29,853 nt of DNA from Ruminococcus sp. (GCA_003446315.1 DMBA01000175.1:1-29853), one strand, 5' to 3'; numbered from the stretch's first letter, positions 17,801 through 25,694 are shown. Program-made: numbers and translations. Notes: generated by a model not told the origin, from the sequence alone.

Positions 17801-18252
17801 ATGACATTGGTGACTTTGGTCAGGAGCAAGGCTCTGCCGATCTGCCGGACACCGCTTGCACCGGAGCCGCCTGCCATAACGCGGATCTCATCATTGAGCC
17901 ACTCGAAGCCGGGTGCACCCTGATTTGCCTTGACCACACGGTTTGCATCCGGCACATCCAGATTGATGAATTCCTGCACCGGATCGAGATCGCCGATGGA
18001 GCCGCTGCCGCGGACAGCAGAACTGTCCGTATCAATTGCAATATAACGAATATGCGAATATTCCGGATTCGGAGCATTGACATCATCCGGACGGATGCGG
18101 TTATGCACCGAAAGTTTGAGCTGTTTGAGGCAGGAGCAGCCGGTGCCGCCGATGCCGATCGCAACGGTTGCGCCGGGAGCCTGCTGCGCCTGCTGAATTG
18201 CATTCACGACACCGCCGCCGGTGCTGAGGGAGAGTTTGGGATAATGTGGCAT
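14887..18252 (-). CDS. Large tubulin/FtsZ-like GTPase
   Basis: The N-terminal third has the tubulin/FtsZ GTP-binding signature. It shows GIGGTGC (33-39) as the first nucleotide loop, IAIDTDS (71-77), GASGVRQIGR (131-140) where FtsZ has its ribose/phosphate loop, and the tubulin signature GGGTGAG (178-184). FtsZ is about 380 residues; this protein has 1121, so some 700 residues of mostly helical sequence follow the GTPase core. I could not pick out the T7 catalytic loop. Tubulin-like proteins of this size class are known in bacteria from gene-neighbourhood studies, but their polymers and roles are little studied. The lack of divergence in the phosphate loops suggests that GTP binding is kept. 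The ATG at 18252 is preceded by GGAGTG. The gene lies second in the operon, 33 nt after the VWA gene. It is cytosolic, with no signal or membrane span. Confidence 0.85.
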   Translation of the reverse strand: MPHYPKLSLSTGGGVVNAIQQAQQAPGATVAIGIGGTGCSCLKQLKLSVHNRIRPDDVNAPNPEYSHIRYIAIDTDSSAVRGSGSIGDLDPVQEFINLDVPDANRVVKANQGAPGFEWLNDEIRVMAGGSGASGVRQIGRALLLTKVTNVITRIQSVISAAMTGTSPNVNVFIFAGIGGGTGAGMFLDVCYLVQHVLEQMGITNKRICAFAFLPDVNLSVVADPAIRANIQINGYCSIREIDYCMNLLESGSEWRQEIGNGSYKMFSSKPADIVQLVTATDANGAVKANAYEYAMNVVCDFVMDFIAENESDFTLESHISNLNTATDQVTRKFGANYDYCVLGAACAEIPFKDILTYLAGGLYEHFLPVFKREAPTDAEMQEFIKLVKFSYEDLKRAYDEGANRVDILPPAFEEYPDEFKAGGNAHLEGRLKEQYDKREGIRSQNASAMKQQIDDYSFDAAPPLTAKSVPARIYGALLQIAADAARGPMYAQAMLRGVIETDLHNILDGYITRAQEEIVSEAVNHELRKQELDSAKTAFLNAGALTKKSKFKAYAAADQNYYNHLSKQAMLEGFAACLKEIQVEMNKLPVKFRMVSEIIDELRRVFDDNYQALRAGKTFGFADSTYCIKLMTVQELQAQLDDKIKNMPSDVFFNEMMILLLNHQDLWEADERISSLVSKYFAGVFSDYANKSMNEYLQDKFQIYGDQARLINEIYSKILMPLKDAAAPMFWMNAAFDMSEISAVGYCSGPDSCASIMSAAQRFTTDFPLFAQRRSKLNDRITILSFFSGLPMMAYQGLKQYKSEYLAHIKPGQYSHESDTDWSTLLPHPAAYSFEANDHSLTETEAQHAEQLRAVYDRAIKVGIIRTKEGTDGHPDPALYIVSLDCKQAEAQTAVLKKLIAADQQQEALACAEQISAMLQALPAAGEQKVYVKAHPNFTDRVRFDNFVRYNPVHDRVKAELEQYDAVCNAFRETKRNLDAMQTKQQIIETFKKACAAGIIVLDRVPVVTYRVEDPDTYSEYDGELSKASMPFGHIPLYQAFLSFQNLPAEQLSLIDRIASARMDDPDIMRAALDTAAGYMSEENVTKWKKAADAFYKQNKMDIIPFVGEVSGYIRQLKELY

Positions 18253-18285
18253 GATAATTTACACTCCATTCTGACAAGAATTCCA

Positions 18286-20310
18286 TTATTCTTCGGGCTC
18301 AAAGGTAATGCGCAGACCCTTGCTGAAGGACGCATCGGCGCTCAGCGTGATTTCGGCATTGGAATTGACCCGGAATTTTTTTGCAGGGATATTGGAAGGC
18401 ACATTGCTGCCCATCACATAGATTTTTTGTCTGGAAAAGAGCATGCAGTGTGTGCTCTTGCCGGATGCCTGGAAGAAGATCTTGGGATAAGGCAGCCCGA
18501 CATTTGTATTCAGACCGAATGCGGAAAGACGGTATCTGCCGCGGATGGGTTTTTGTGCGGTGTTTTCAACGTCACCTTTTTCATCGGTAAAAGCGGTGAC
18601 ATAGAATTTTCCGTGGAAATAGCGCAGTTTGATCTGATAGAACCGGATGGCTGTTATAATCAGGAACAGCGCAATGCCGATGCCGGTAATCAGGGCAAAC
18701 CAGAAGCCCATGTTGTGCGATTTCATATAGACTTCGAAATCGCAGTAAGCGCCCATGGAATCAGTGGCGCGGATGGTGAAAGAGCCCATTGAAATATCAA
18801 AATCGAGCATTTTGAGCACAGTACCGTCCAGCGTATAGCTGTCATCTAAGAAGCTGGAAGACACAACGGAATAAGTGAGGGTATCGTCTTCCTGATCGGT
18901 CGCAGCGCCTGCAAGGTCGATCGCACAGTCCAGATCAAACAGCGGCCAGATATAGCCGGTCTGCTCCAGTTTTACGCCGTTATACACAGGCGGCGTATTG
19001 CCGACATAAATGGTGATCGGTTCGGCACCCGCCCAGATGCCGCTGCCTTCTGCGGATACACGGAATGTATAAGTGCCGTAATCCGATGCGGTGAAATCGG
19101 AGAGAAACTGTCCGTTTTCAGCACGCACATCCAGCGGCGTGACAGTGCCTTTTTCATTGGTGACGGTCACGCTGACCTGATAATCTTCGAGTACACGGGG
19201 ATCGGCAGTTTCTTCGCCGTCCGTCATGATGGTGGTTTTGAGCTGTGCAACATCCCCGATCTGATAGGTTTCTTTCTGCTGCAAGACCTCGGAAGCAACG
19301 GAAAGACTCGTATTAAAGATCATGGAAATGTCGATTTTTGCGCCGGGAGATCCGGTTGCATGCAGCGTCCATGCGCCGCCTTCGGGGCCGGTGAGCTTGG
19401 TAATGCTGTATTTGCCGGCATGCATGGTAAGCTGTTCGGTATCCGCGGCGGAAAGGGTGATGCCGGAAGGCTGTGTCAATTCCAGACCGGTCAGATCACT
19501 GCCGGCAGCAGAAATAATATTGACTTCCTCAACACCGGCAGCCGGTACGCGGAAATCGCAGAGGAAGCTGCCGTTCTGATCGAATGTGCCGCCGCCGATA
19601 TCGGAGCTGACAGTCGAATAGATCAGCTCATAGAAGCGCTTGAAGACCGCAGCAAGATCATCGGAATTGTGGACTTCTTCGAAGCCGCCGCCGGTCGCAA
19701 TGGCGATCTGCTCCATTTCCTGCGGATTGGTCGTGCCGGAATTGACGCTGTTTGCATTGAGACAGACGGAATAGATCTTTGTTCCGTTTTCACGCGCATT
19801 CTGGATCGCTTCCGCTTTCTGATCGAGGGAAAGCTGCTTTTTCTCATCGGTGGGCATATCGGTGTTGCCGTCCGTGAGATAGAGGATGATATCCGGCAGC
19901 CCTTCGCCGCCTTTCTGTTCGAGGATCTCCTCCGCTTTCAGGAGTGCAGCACCGGTATTTGTCCAGCCGCCGGGTGCAATGCTCTGAAAATCGGCAAGTG
20001 CCTGTTTTTTATCGTGGATGGATGTGATCTCTGTCAGCGGACGGTCAAGGTTCACGTCGTCGCTGAATACAACGCCGCCGAGATAATTGCCTTTTTCGGC
20101 GAGCAGTCCCAGAAAGAGGGAGACTGCTGCGAACCGGAGATCTTCCGGGTCTGTATCTTTCATGGAACCGCTGGAATCCAGTACAAACACGACATTAAAG
20201 CGGTTCGAGGTCTTATTGGCAGCCTCTGCCTGCAAAAGACGAACCGGCAGACAAAGACAGATCATCAGGGTGAACAAGAGGGCAGCAATACGTTTCAGGC
20301 GCTGCGTCAT
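18286..20310 (-). CDS. Membrane-anchored extracytoplasmic VWA-domain protein
   Basis: The 674-residue protein starts with a signal peptide (KR then a hydrophobic core, about 5-28, with AEA near 29-31). A VWA domain follows (about 36-230) with an intact metal-ion-dependent adhesion site: DSSGS (45-49), the threonine of GGWTNTG and the aspartate of LTDGNTD. Next come beta-rich Ig/cadherin-like segments (about 240-530), one membrane span (about 535-557) and a basic, beta-rich cytoplasmic tail of about 117 residues. VWA domains bind protein ligands through Mg2+. The layout suits a surface sensor that signals to the cytosolic GTPase and tubulin-like proteins encoded next. The start at 20310 is preferred. 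In-frame ATGs at 20358 and 20322 are less likely: the first lies at the predicted transcription start, and the second abuts the AAGGAG motif. From 20310 that motif is 12 nt away. Confidence 0.83.
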   Translation of the reverse strand: MTQRLKRIAALLFTLMICLCLPVRLLQAEAANKTSNRFNVVFVLDSSGSMKDTDPEDLRFAAVSLFLGLLAEKGNYLGGVVFSDDVNLDRPLTEITSIHDKKQALADFQSIAPGGWTNTGAALLKAEEILEQKGGEGLPDIILYLTDGNTDMPTDEKKQLSLDQKAEAIQNARENGTKIYSVCLNANSVNSGTTNPQEMEQIAIATGGGFEEVHNSDDLAAVFKRFYELIYSTVSSDIGGGTFDQNGSFLCDFRVPAAGVEEVNIISAAGSDLTGLELTQPSGITLSAADTEQLTMHAGKYSITKLTGPEGGAWTLHATGSPGAKIDISMIFNTSLSVASEVLQQKETYQIGDVAQLKTTIMTDGEETADPRVLEDYQVSVTVTNEKGTVTPLDVRAENGQFLSDFTASDYGTYTFRVSAEGSGIWAGAEPITIYVGNTPPVYNGVKLEQTGYIWPLFDLDCAIDLAGAATDQEDDTLTYSVVSSSFLDDSYTLDGTVLKMLDFDISMGSFTIRATDSMGAYCDFEVYMKSHNMGFWFALITGIGIALFLIITAIRFYQIKLRYFHGKFYVTAFTDEKGDVENTAQKPIRGRYRLSAFGLNTNVGLPYPKIFFQASGKSTHCMLFSRQKIYVMGSNVPSNIPAKKFRVNSNAEITLSADASFSKGLRITFEPEE

Positions 20311-20366
20311 AGCAAAGCACATCTCCTTCCGAATCGGATGCTTCCGTGCGGAAGCCATACAGTAAA

Positions 20367-20395
20367 ATTATACCATATTCTTGCTTTTCCGTCAA
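20367..20395 (-). promoter_or_regulatory. Promoter of the nine-gene VWA/tubulin/GTPase operon
   Basis: On the minus strand TTGACG (20390-20395) and a perfect TATAAT (20367-20372) are separated by 17 bp. This is a near-consensus sigma-A promoter in the 111-bp gap between the two VWA genes. The predicted start near 20360 leaves a leader of about 50 nt before the chosen ATG at 20310. It shows that the downstream module can be expressed separately from the MoxR module. Confidence 0.75.
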
Positions 20396-20421
20396 GGTAC
20401 GCGCAGGAAAAAACAAAAGGC

Positions 20422-21573
20422 TCATGTTGTACGCAGAAAGCGCTCGAAGCTGCCGTGCCGGAGCGCGGTTTCGAGCAGTTCGGGAAGACGGTCGGGCGGG
20501 CAGGCAAAACACGGAATGCCGTATCCGGCGAGTTTGCCTGCGAGTGAGGCATCATAGGAAGGCGTGCCGCTGTCAGAGATTGCAAGGATGATGACGACCT
20601 GCACACCGGACTCTTTCAGATCGGCGAGTTTGCGCTCCAGTGCGGCGCGGTTGCCGCCTTCATAGAGATCGGTGACGAGAAACAGCGTGGTTTTCGCAGG
20701 TTCGGAGATCAGCGTTTCGCAGTAAGCGACCGATTTGTGGATATCCGTGCCGCCGCCGAGCTGGATGCCGTAGAGCAGGTCAACGGGGTCGGCGCAGAGA
20801 TCCGTCAGGTCTGTGACGGCGGTATCAAATGCAACAATATGCGTTTTGACGGCATGGATGCCCGCCAGGATACAGCCGGTCACGCCCGAAAAAATGGCGG
20901 ATTCTCCCATCGAACCGCTTTGGTCGATATCCAGAATGACCGTGCGGGATGCGGATCTGGACGATCTGTCAAAGAAGTAAAACTTTTCGGGCAGCAGGAT
21001 CTTTTGCGCTGTATCATAATGCTTGAGATTCCGCCGGACGGTCATCCTGAAATCAAGGGCGGCAGCGGACGGAATGGACGAATGCGCCCTGCGGTTGAGC
21101 GAAGCCGTGACGGCACGCTGAATGCTGTCTGCGAGGCGGCGGTTGATCTCATCCACAATTTTCTTGATATATGCTCTGGCATGTTCTTTTGCATGCGCAG
21201 GCACCTGATCTTTGAGGAGCAGCAGGAGCGATGCGACCGAAAGATCCGGTTCCAGCGTATCCAGCATTTCCGGTTCAAAGAGAAGCTGTTTCATGCCTTT
21301 TCGTTCGATGGCATCCCGCTGGATGATCTGGATCTGCATGGGGGCAAACAGCGTGCGCAGATCGCCGAGCCAACGGGTGAGATGCGGCTTTGAGACTCCG
21401 TTTCCCGCACCTTTTTCACCGGTTTGATCGCTGCCGCCGTAGATCTCAGCGAGGGCATTGTCCATCAGCAGATCTTCCGCAGAAAGCGGGATATCGCCGA
21501 GGGAATCGAGTTTCTGCCGCGCTTCGCTGCCGAGGATCAGCCGCCAGCGACGGAGCATGTTCTGATGTTCCAT
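20422..21573 (-). CDS. Cytosolic VWA-domain protein, partner of the MoxR ATPase
   Basis: The 383-residue protein has a helical N-terminal region (1-200) and a C-terminal VWA domain (about 208-383) with an intact metal site: DQSGS (217-221), the threonine in LGGGTDIHKS and the aspartate in LVTDLYEGG. There is no signal peptide or membrane span. In MoxR/VWA pairs the VWA protein recruits a target and the AAA+ ATPase remodels it, sometimes as metal-insertion or activation chaperones. It ends a six-gene run that also encodes MoxR, DUF5682 and SWIM proteins. The start at 21573 has AAGGGA 6 nt upstream. An in-frame ATG at 21588 overlaps the glycosyltransferase stop (ATGA) but lacks a ribosome binding site, so coupling from it is possible. 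After the stop there is a T-rich stretch but no convincing hairpin. Confidence 0.82.
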   Translation of the reverse strand: MEHQNMLRRWRLILGSEARQKLDSLGDIPLSAEDLLMDNALAEIYGGSDQTGEKGAGNGVSKPHLTRWLGDLRTLFAPMQIQIIQRDAIERKGMKQLLFEPEMLDTLEPDLSVASLLLLLKDQVPAHAKEHARAYIKKIVDEINRRLADSIQRAVTASLNRRAHSSIPSAAALDFRMTVRRNLKHYDTAQKILLPEKFYFFDRSSRSASRTVILDIDQSGSMGESAIFSGVTGCILAGIHAVKTHIVAFDTAVTDLTDLCADPVDLLYGIQLGGGTDIHKSVAYCETLISEPAKTTLFLVTDLYEGGNRAALERKLADLKESGVQVVIILAISDSGTPSYDASLAGKLAGYGIPCFACPPDRLPELLETALRHGSFERFLRTT

Positions 21574-21584
21574 AGTCAATCCCT

Positions 21585-22322
21585 TCATCTCACATCATAA
21601 TAGAATTTATCAGCAGCTTCACGGTTTTTGCCGGTGAATATCTGCTTGGTGACGGCGCTGTTCCGGATGAGGTACCAATCTCCGAACTGATCGAATTTCC
21701 GGCTGGAAGTCAGAATATAGGCATGCCGCAGCACGGTATATTTCCGGTTGGTTTTTCTGCCGTGCCGGTTGAGCCGCACCGCAAAATCCATATCTTCCAG
21801 ACTGACGAGCCGTTCATCGAAACCGCCGATGGCATCGAAATCCTTTTTTCTGCACCAGAACATCCCCCCGACCGGCAGCGTTCGTCCCCGGATTGCAATC
21901 GGGAGCAGATGGGCTGCGACATACATGGAAGAACAGAAGATGCCGAGTGACATGCGGTCAAATTTCGGTCTTGTGCCGCCGCCGACATATTTGCCGGTAC
22001 GGAGCATTTGCCGGATCTCAGAGAGTGCATCCGGCGACATGCAGCTATCGGCATCCACGGTGACGATGATCTTTCCGGAAGCCGCTTTTGCGCCTGCATT
22101 GCGGATCTTGCTGATGCATTTATCCTGATTCGGGATGACAACTGCCCCGAAGGATTCCGCGATCTGCGCAGTTTGGTCTGTGCAGCGGTTTGCGACGACA
22201 ATGATCTGTACGCGGGCGGGCAAAACCTGTCCGGCAGCAGTCTGCACGGCTCGCAGACATTTCCCGATATATTGTTCTTCATTATGGGCGGGGATAATCA
22301 CAGAAAAAGTATATGCGTTCAT
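21585..22322 (-). CDS. Family 2 glycosyltransferase
   Basis: This 245-residue GT-A fold enzyme would transfer a sugar from a nucleotide-sugar donor. It shows the N-terminal FSVIIPAHNEE (6-16), VVANRCTDQT (about 42-51), the metal-binding VDADS (about 88-92), GGMFWCRKKDFDAIGGFDE (about 152-170) and the catalytic-base region LEDMDFAVRL (about 174-183). All expected family features are present and the length is usual for a short, cytosolic or peripheral GT2. The ATG at 22322 follows AAGAGGT by 8 nt. It lies 27 nt after the DUF5682 gene and runs into the VWA gene, so it belongs to the operon although no sugar pathway is nearby. The acceptor is unknown. It may glycosylate a component of the system or be a passenger gene. 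Confidence 0.87.
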   Translation of the reverse strand: MNAYTFSVIIPAHNEEQYIGKCLRAVQTAAGQVLPARVQIIVVANRCTDQTAQIAESFGAVVIPNQDKCISKIRNAGAKAASGKIIVTVDADSCMSPDALSEIRQMLRTGKYVGGGTRPKFDRMSLGIFCSSMYVAAHLLPIAIRGRTLPVGGMFWCRKKDFDAIGGFDERLVSLEDMDFAVRLNRHGRKTNRKYTVLRHAYILTSSRKFDQFGDWYLIRNSAVTKQIFTGKNREAADKFYYDVR

Positions 22323-22349
22323 GTTGTTGTACCTCTTGCGTGATTTTAG

Positions 22350-24596
22350 TCAGATGTCATCGAAATCGAAGTCATCGAGATCGGAAAAATCGTCCTGTGT
22401 TTGTGCCAGTTCCTGTTCGGAGAGCGTGCCCAGCATGACTTCTGCGGCATCGGTATTGCCAAGCCCCAGCACTTCTCCGATATTTTCGGCGATATCGGAT
22501 TTTTCCCCCGGTGAAAAGACGGCGAATGTGCGCCGCAGCACGATCAGCACCTGCTTGAATTCTGCGTCATCGAGTTCGCTGATAAAGTCGGAGAGCTGTT
22601 CCCAGAGGGAGAGCCTGCTGATGAGTGCTCTGCGGTTGCGTCTGGCAAAGCCTTCGAACCATCCGGCAGCTTCGGCAGGCGGTGTGCCGTGTGAGAGTCT
22701 GCGGCGGATGAGCACGGAGAGCTGCGCTTGCAGGATCGCACCGGTCTCTGCGAGGAGTGCGCATGCAAAGCCGGAGAGCATCGGGTTTGCAAAGTCATCA
22801 TCGGCGAGCTTGTGCAGCACCTGATCGAACTGCGCACGATCGAGAAAATCGTGGGCAGCAACGGCTTCTGCAACGGCACTGACGGCGTTGATAAGCGCTT
22901 CTGCGGCATCGTCGTCACATTTTGCAGCGAATTCGAGTTCCAGACAGAATTTGAGATAAAGCTGTGCAATCAGCGGAATGACAGGGCTGTTGTCGATCCT
23001 GCGGATGCTGCCGAACCGGATGATCGCAGAGAGCACACCGATGGTTTCGCCGGCATCGGCAGGAGAAGCGCATTCGGCAGCCATAGCCTGCACCGCCGAA
23101 GCAGCCGTGCTGACGCAGCCGGAAAGACCGCAGCGGAAGGCATCGGAGAGTGCTGCTGCGGTATCTTTGAGCGTCGGGGCTTGTTTCAGGCGCATATTGA
23201 TCGCATAAGCGGCAGCCTGTTCCACAGTATCACCGCAGAGCGATGCCTCAACGAGTTCAATCTCGGTTTCCGGATTCCAGCGCAGTGACCATTTTTCCGC
23301 CCATGTTGCATTGGTTTGCATGACGGCGATCTGTGTGCCGAAACGGATACCGGCAGCAAGCAGACGATGCAGTAAAAAAGAGCGATGCAGATCCAGAAAT
23401 GCGGATTTTTCCGATTTGACCCGGAGATTCTCACGCAGATCGAGATCCAGCTCCTGCGCGGCAGCAGAACGGAAGCGCTCCAGTTTCAGTTCCCGAAGCT
23501 GCCGGATAAAATCTTCCTGTACAGATGTGCAGACCGCGCCTTCCGGCAGAGAACCGATGCGCGTACCGATCTCAATATCGGCACAGGCACGGGCGATCGC
23601 ACTGAAACTGCCGTGACCGATGCATGTGACGGCTGCATCCCGCAGATCAGAGAGCGCCGGACGGTTTCCGCCTCGGAGTTTTGCAAGGGTATCGGCAAGG
23701 CGGAGCGCTTCGATCACTTCGGCAGCAGAAGCCAGATCGCCGTGCTGCCGCTGAAAGGCTGCAAGTCTGGAGAGATATTCCGCGGCAGCATGTTCCGGAT
23801 CCTGTGCAAGACGGGCATGCCAGAGCATCTCAAAAAATGCAGGTGCGCGGCTGCCGGCACCGTATCCGGAGCGTGCCGAGAGCCGATAGAATGAATACGG
23901 CATCAGCGTTGCTTTTGCGGCAATGCCCTTGCATGCGTTTACCGCAGCACGATCCTGTTCAGAGCACGGTACGTCTGCAATCGCAGCAGTATGAAATGCG
24001 CCGGTAATCACAGCGATATGTCCATATTGTTTTTCGGCATCCGCGGCGGCGCAGCGCATATAGGATTCCCGCAGATCGGTTTCGGCATCCGGTTCGGTAA
24101 ATTCCCGCAGAGATCTGCCGTATTCCGATACAGCGGCACAGAAATCGTCATAGGAATCGCACTGTTCAAAGTGATATTCCCAGAAGGTTTCGTGGTCAAG
24201 ACCGGTCAGCGTCTGCATTTTCTCATATACGGAGCGTTCATGCGGGATCTCCTCATGCGATTCCTTGTCATCGGTATGCAGAAGGGAAAGCAGCACATCA
24301 GACGGCAGATCACAGAAAAACACAGGAATGCCGCGGCTGACTGCCCATTGCATCGCACAGAATTCCGGTGAGAATTCTGCAAACGGATACAGCACCGTTT
24401 TGACGGGTGCATCCGCCGTATAAGCAAGAATGGCAGCCGGCAGATGCACCTGTTCGCCGCAAAGTGCAGGGATCATGTCAGAGAGATCGGAAGGGCCTTC
24501 AATGAGCACTGCGGCAGGCTGTACACGCGCCAGAAATTCGGTTATGTAGGCGGCACAAGCAGGTGAAAAATGCCTTACGCCGAAACAATCCATCAT
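22350..24596 (-). CDS. DUF5682-family protein with TraB/Tiki/ChaN-like N-terminal motifs
   Basis: The 748-residue protein matches the pattern of DUF5682 proteins, which are repeatedly encoded with MoxR, VWA and SWIM proteins. The N-terminal domain (1-210) has GVRH (6-9), LIEGPSD (31-37), FFCDLPSD (93-100) and ITGAFH (197-202). This E/D...GxxH layout resembles the TraB/Tiki/EreA/ChaN superfamily, which includes metal-dependent hydrolases and haem-binding proteins. Activity here is unproven. The remaining 540 residues are helical and HEAT-like, ending in an acidic tail (SDLDDFDFDDI). No signal or membrane span is visible. The ATG at 24596 overlaps the MoxR stop codon (ATGA), showing translational coupling. 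A TTG at 24617 is an unlikely alternative. As the largest protein of the module it may be the substrate or effector acted on by MoxR and VWA. Confidence 0.78.
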   Translation of the reverse strand: MMDCFGVRHFSPACAAYITEFLARVQPAAVLIEGPSDLSDMIPALCGEQVHLPAAILAYTADAPVKTVLYPFAEFSPEFCAMQWAVSRGIPVFFCDLPSDVLLSLLHTDDKESHEEIPHERSVYEKMQTLTGLDHETFWEYHFEQCDSYDDFCAAVSEYGRSLREFTEPDAETDLRESYMRCAAADAEKQYGHIAVITGAFHTAAIADVPCSEQDRAAVNACKGIAAKATLMPYSFYRLSARSGYGAGSRAPAFFEMLWHARLAQDPEHAAAEYLSRLAAFQRQHGDLASAAEVIEALRLADTLAKLRGGNRPALSDLRDAAVTCIGHGSFSAIARACADIEIGTRIGSLPEGAVCTSVQEDFIRQLRELKLERFRSAAAQELDLDLRENLRVKSEKSAFLDLHRSFLLHRLLAAGIRFGTQIAVMQTNATWAEKWSLRWNPETEIELVEASLCGDTVEQAAAYAINMRLKQAPTLKDTAAALSDAFRCGLSGCVSTAASAVQAMAAECASPADAGETIGVLSAIIRFGSIRRIDNSPVIPLIAQLYLKFCLELEFAAKCDDDAAEALINAVSAVAEAVAAHDFLDRAQFDQVLHKLADDDFANPMLSGFACALLAETGAILQAQLSVLIRRRLSHGTPPAEAAGWFEGFARRNRRALISRLSLWEQLSDFISELDDAEFKQVLIVLRRTFAVFSPGEKSDIAENIGEVLGLGNTDAAEVMLGTLSEQELAQTQDDFSDLDDFDFDDI

Positions 24597-25681
24597 AGTG
24601 CATTCAGCTCCCTGCAAGCGGCATAAAGACCGGCAAACGATGCACCTTTCTTGCGCATCACATTTTCGAGATATTCCTTCCAGACAGCGCCGTCCTTCTC
24701 CTCATCCTTGACAACAGCGCCCTGCAATGCGGAAGCGAGGTCATCATCCGTGACAGCGCCGGAACCGAAACTGCCGGCGAGCGCCATACTGTTGACCATC
24801 AGGGAGATCGCTTCGGCAGCGGAGAGCACACCGCCCGGTGATTTGACCTTCACCTGACCATCGAGGGTACGCCCGAGCCGCAGCTCGCGGAACACCGTCA
24901 CGATCTTCTCGAATGCGGATTGATCGGGGAGCTTTGCGGTAAGCTGCAAATCGGCGGAGAGCTGTGCGGCACGGCTGCGCACAATCTCAATTTCCGTTTG
25001 CAGATCGGCAGGCGGGGGCAGCACTACAATATTGAAGCGGCGTTTGAGTGCCGCAGACATTTCATTTACGCCTTTATCGCGGGTATTTGCCGTAGCGATG
25101 ACGGAAAAGCCCTTTTTCGCAGCGACTTCGGCAGAAAGCTCCGGCACGGAGATGCGCTTTTCCGAGAGGATCGAGATGAGCGCATCCTGCACTTCGGAAG
25201 CACAGCGTGAGATCTCCTCAATGCGGGCGATCGTGCCGGTTTCCATCGCATGATAGACAGGGCTTTTGACGAGCGATTCAAAGGACGGCCCTTTTGCGAG
25301 CAGCAGCGCATAATTCCATGAATAGCGGATCTGTTCTTCTGTCGTGCCGGCAGTACCCTGAATGACCTGCGAGGAATTGCCGTTGATGGCAGCGGTGAGA
25401 TGCTCGGAGATCCAGGATTTTGCAGTTCCCGGCTCACCGATCAGGAGCAGAGCGCGGTCTGTGATGAGGGTCGCAATGCAGATCTCCATGAGTCTGCGGT
25501 CGCCCATATATTTCGGCGTGATGACGGTATCGCCGGATTTTCCGCCCATCAGATAGGTCAGAACGGAGCGCGGAGACATTTGCCAGCCGGCGGGAACCGG
25601 ATCGGATTCATTGGCAATGAGTGTCCGGATCTCTTTTTCATAGAGCTGCTCTGCGGGCAGCCGCTGAATATCTTGTGACAT
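24593..25681 (-). CDS. MoxR-family AAA+ ATPase
   Basis: MoxR ATPases form hexameric rings that remodel or activate partner proteins, usually with a VWA-domain adaptor. This 362-residue protein has Walker A GEPGTAKS (82-89), a Walker B segment IARIEEISR (151-159) in which RIEE stands where most AAA+ proteins have a DE pair, SEVQDALISILSEK (162-175) typical of MoxR, sensor-1 ATANTRD (196-202) and the arginine finger region ALKRRF (211-216). The C-terminal lid domain follows to about 362. AAAGGAG lies 7 nt before the ATG at 25681. The gene is 13 nt after the HEAT-like gene and overlaps the DUF5682 gene by 4 nt. The VWA gene that would supply its adaptor is two genes on. ATP hydrolysis is expected. 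Confidence 0.9.
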   Translation of the reverse strand: MSQDIQRLPAEQLYEKEIRTLIANESDPVPAGWQMSPRSVLTYLMGGKSGDTVITPKYMGDRRLMEICIATLITDRALLLIGEPGTAKSWISEHLTAAINGNSSQVIQGTAGTTEEQIRYSWNYALLLAKGPSFESLVKSPVYHAMETGTIARIEEISRCASEVQDALISILSEKRISVPELSAEVAAKKGFSVIATANTRDKGVNEMSAALKRRFNIVVLPPPADLQTEIEIVRSRAAQLSADLQLTAKLPDQSAFEKIVTVFRELRLGRTLDGQVKVKSPGGVLSAAEAISLMVNSMALAGSFGSGAVTDDDLASALQGAVVKDEEKDGAVWKEYLENVMRKKGASFAGLYAACRELNAL

Positions 25682-25694
25682 AATCTATCTCCTT

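Noticed and set aside
15151..18792. A 1213-codon open frame on the plus strand, opposite the tubulin-like gene.
   Set aside because: Its codons are in exact register with the antisense of the tubulin-like gene. Stops would need TTA, CTA or TCA in the sense strand, which this genome rarely uses. The translation is Cys/His/Ile-rich with no domain, and the sense frame has clear GTPase motifs. The same holds for long plus-strand frames at 10759-12129, 13039-14055 and 19360-20547.
20311..20358. A 16-residue N-terminal extension of the transmembrane VWA protein (ATG at 20358).
   Set aside because: The TATAAT box ends 9 bp upstream, so the ATG sits at the predicted transcription start without a ribosome binding site. 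Starting at 20310 gives a normal signal peptide.
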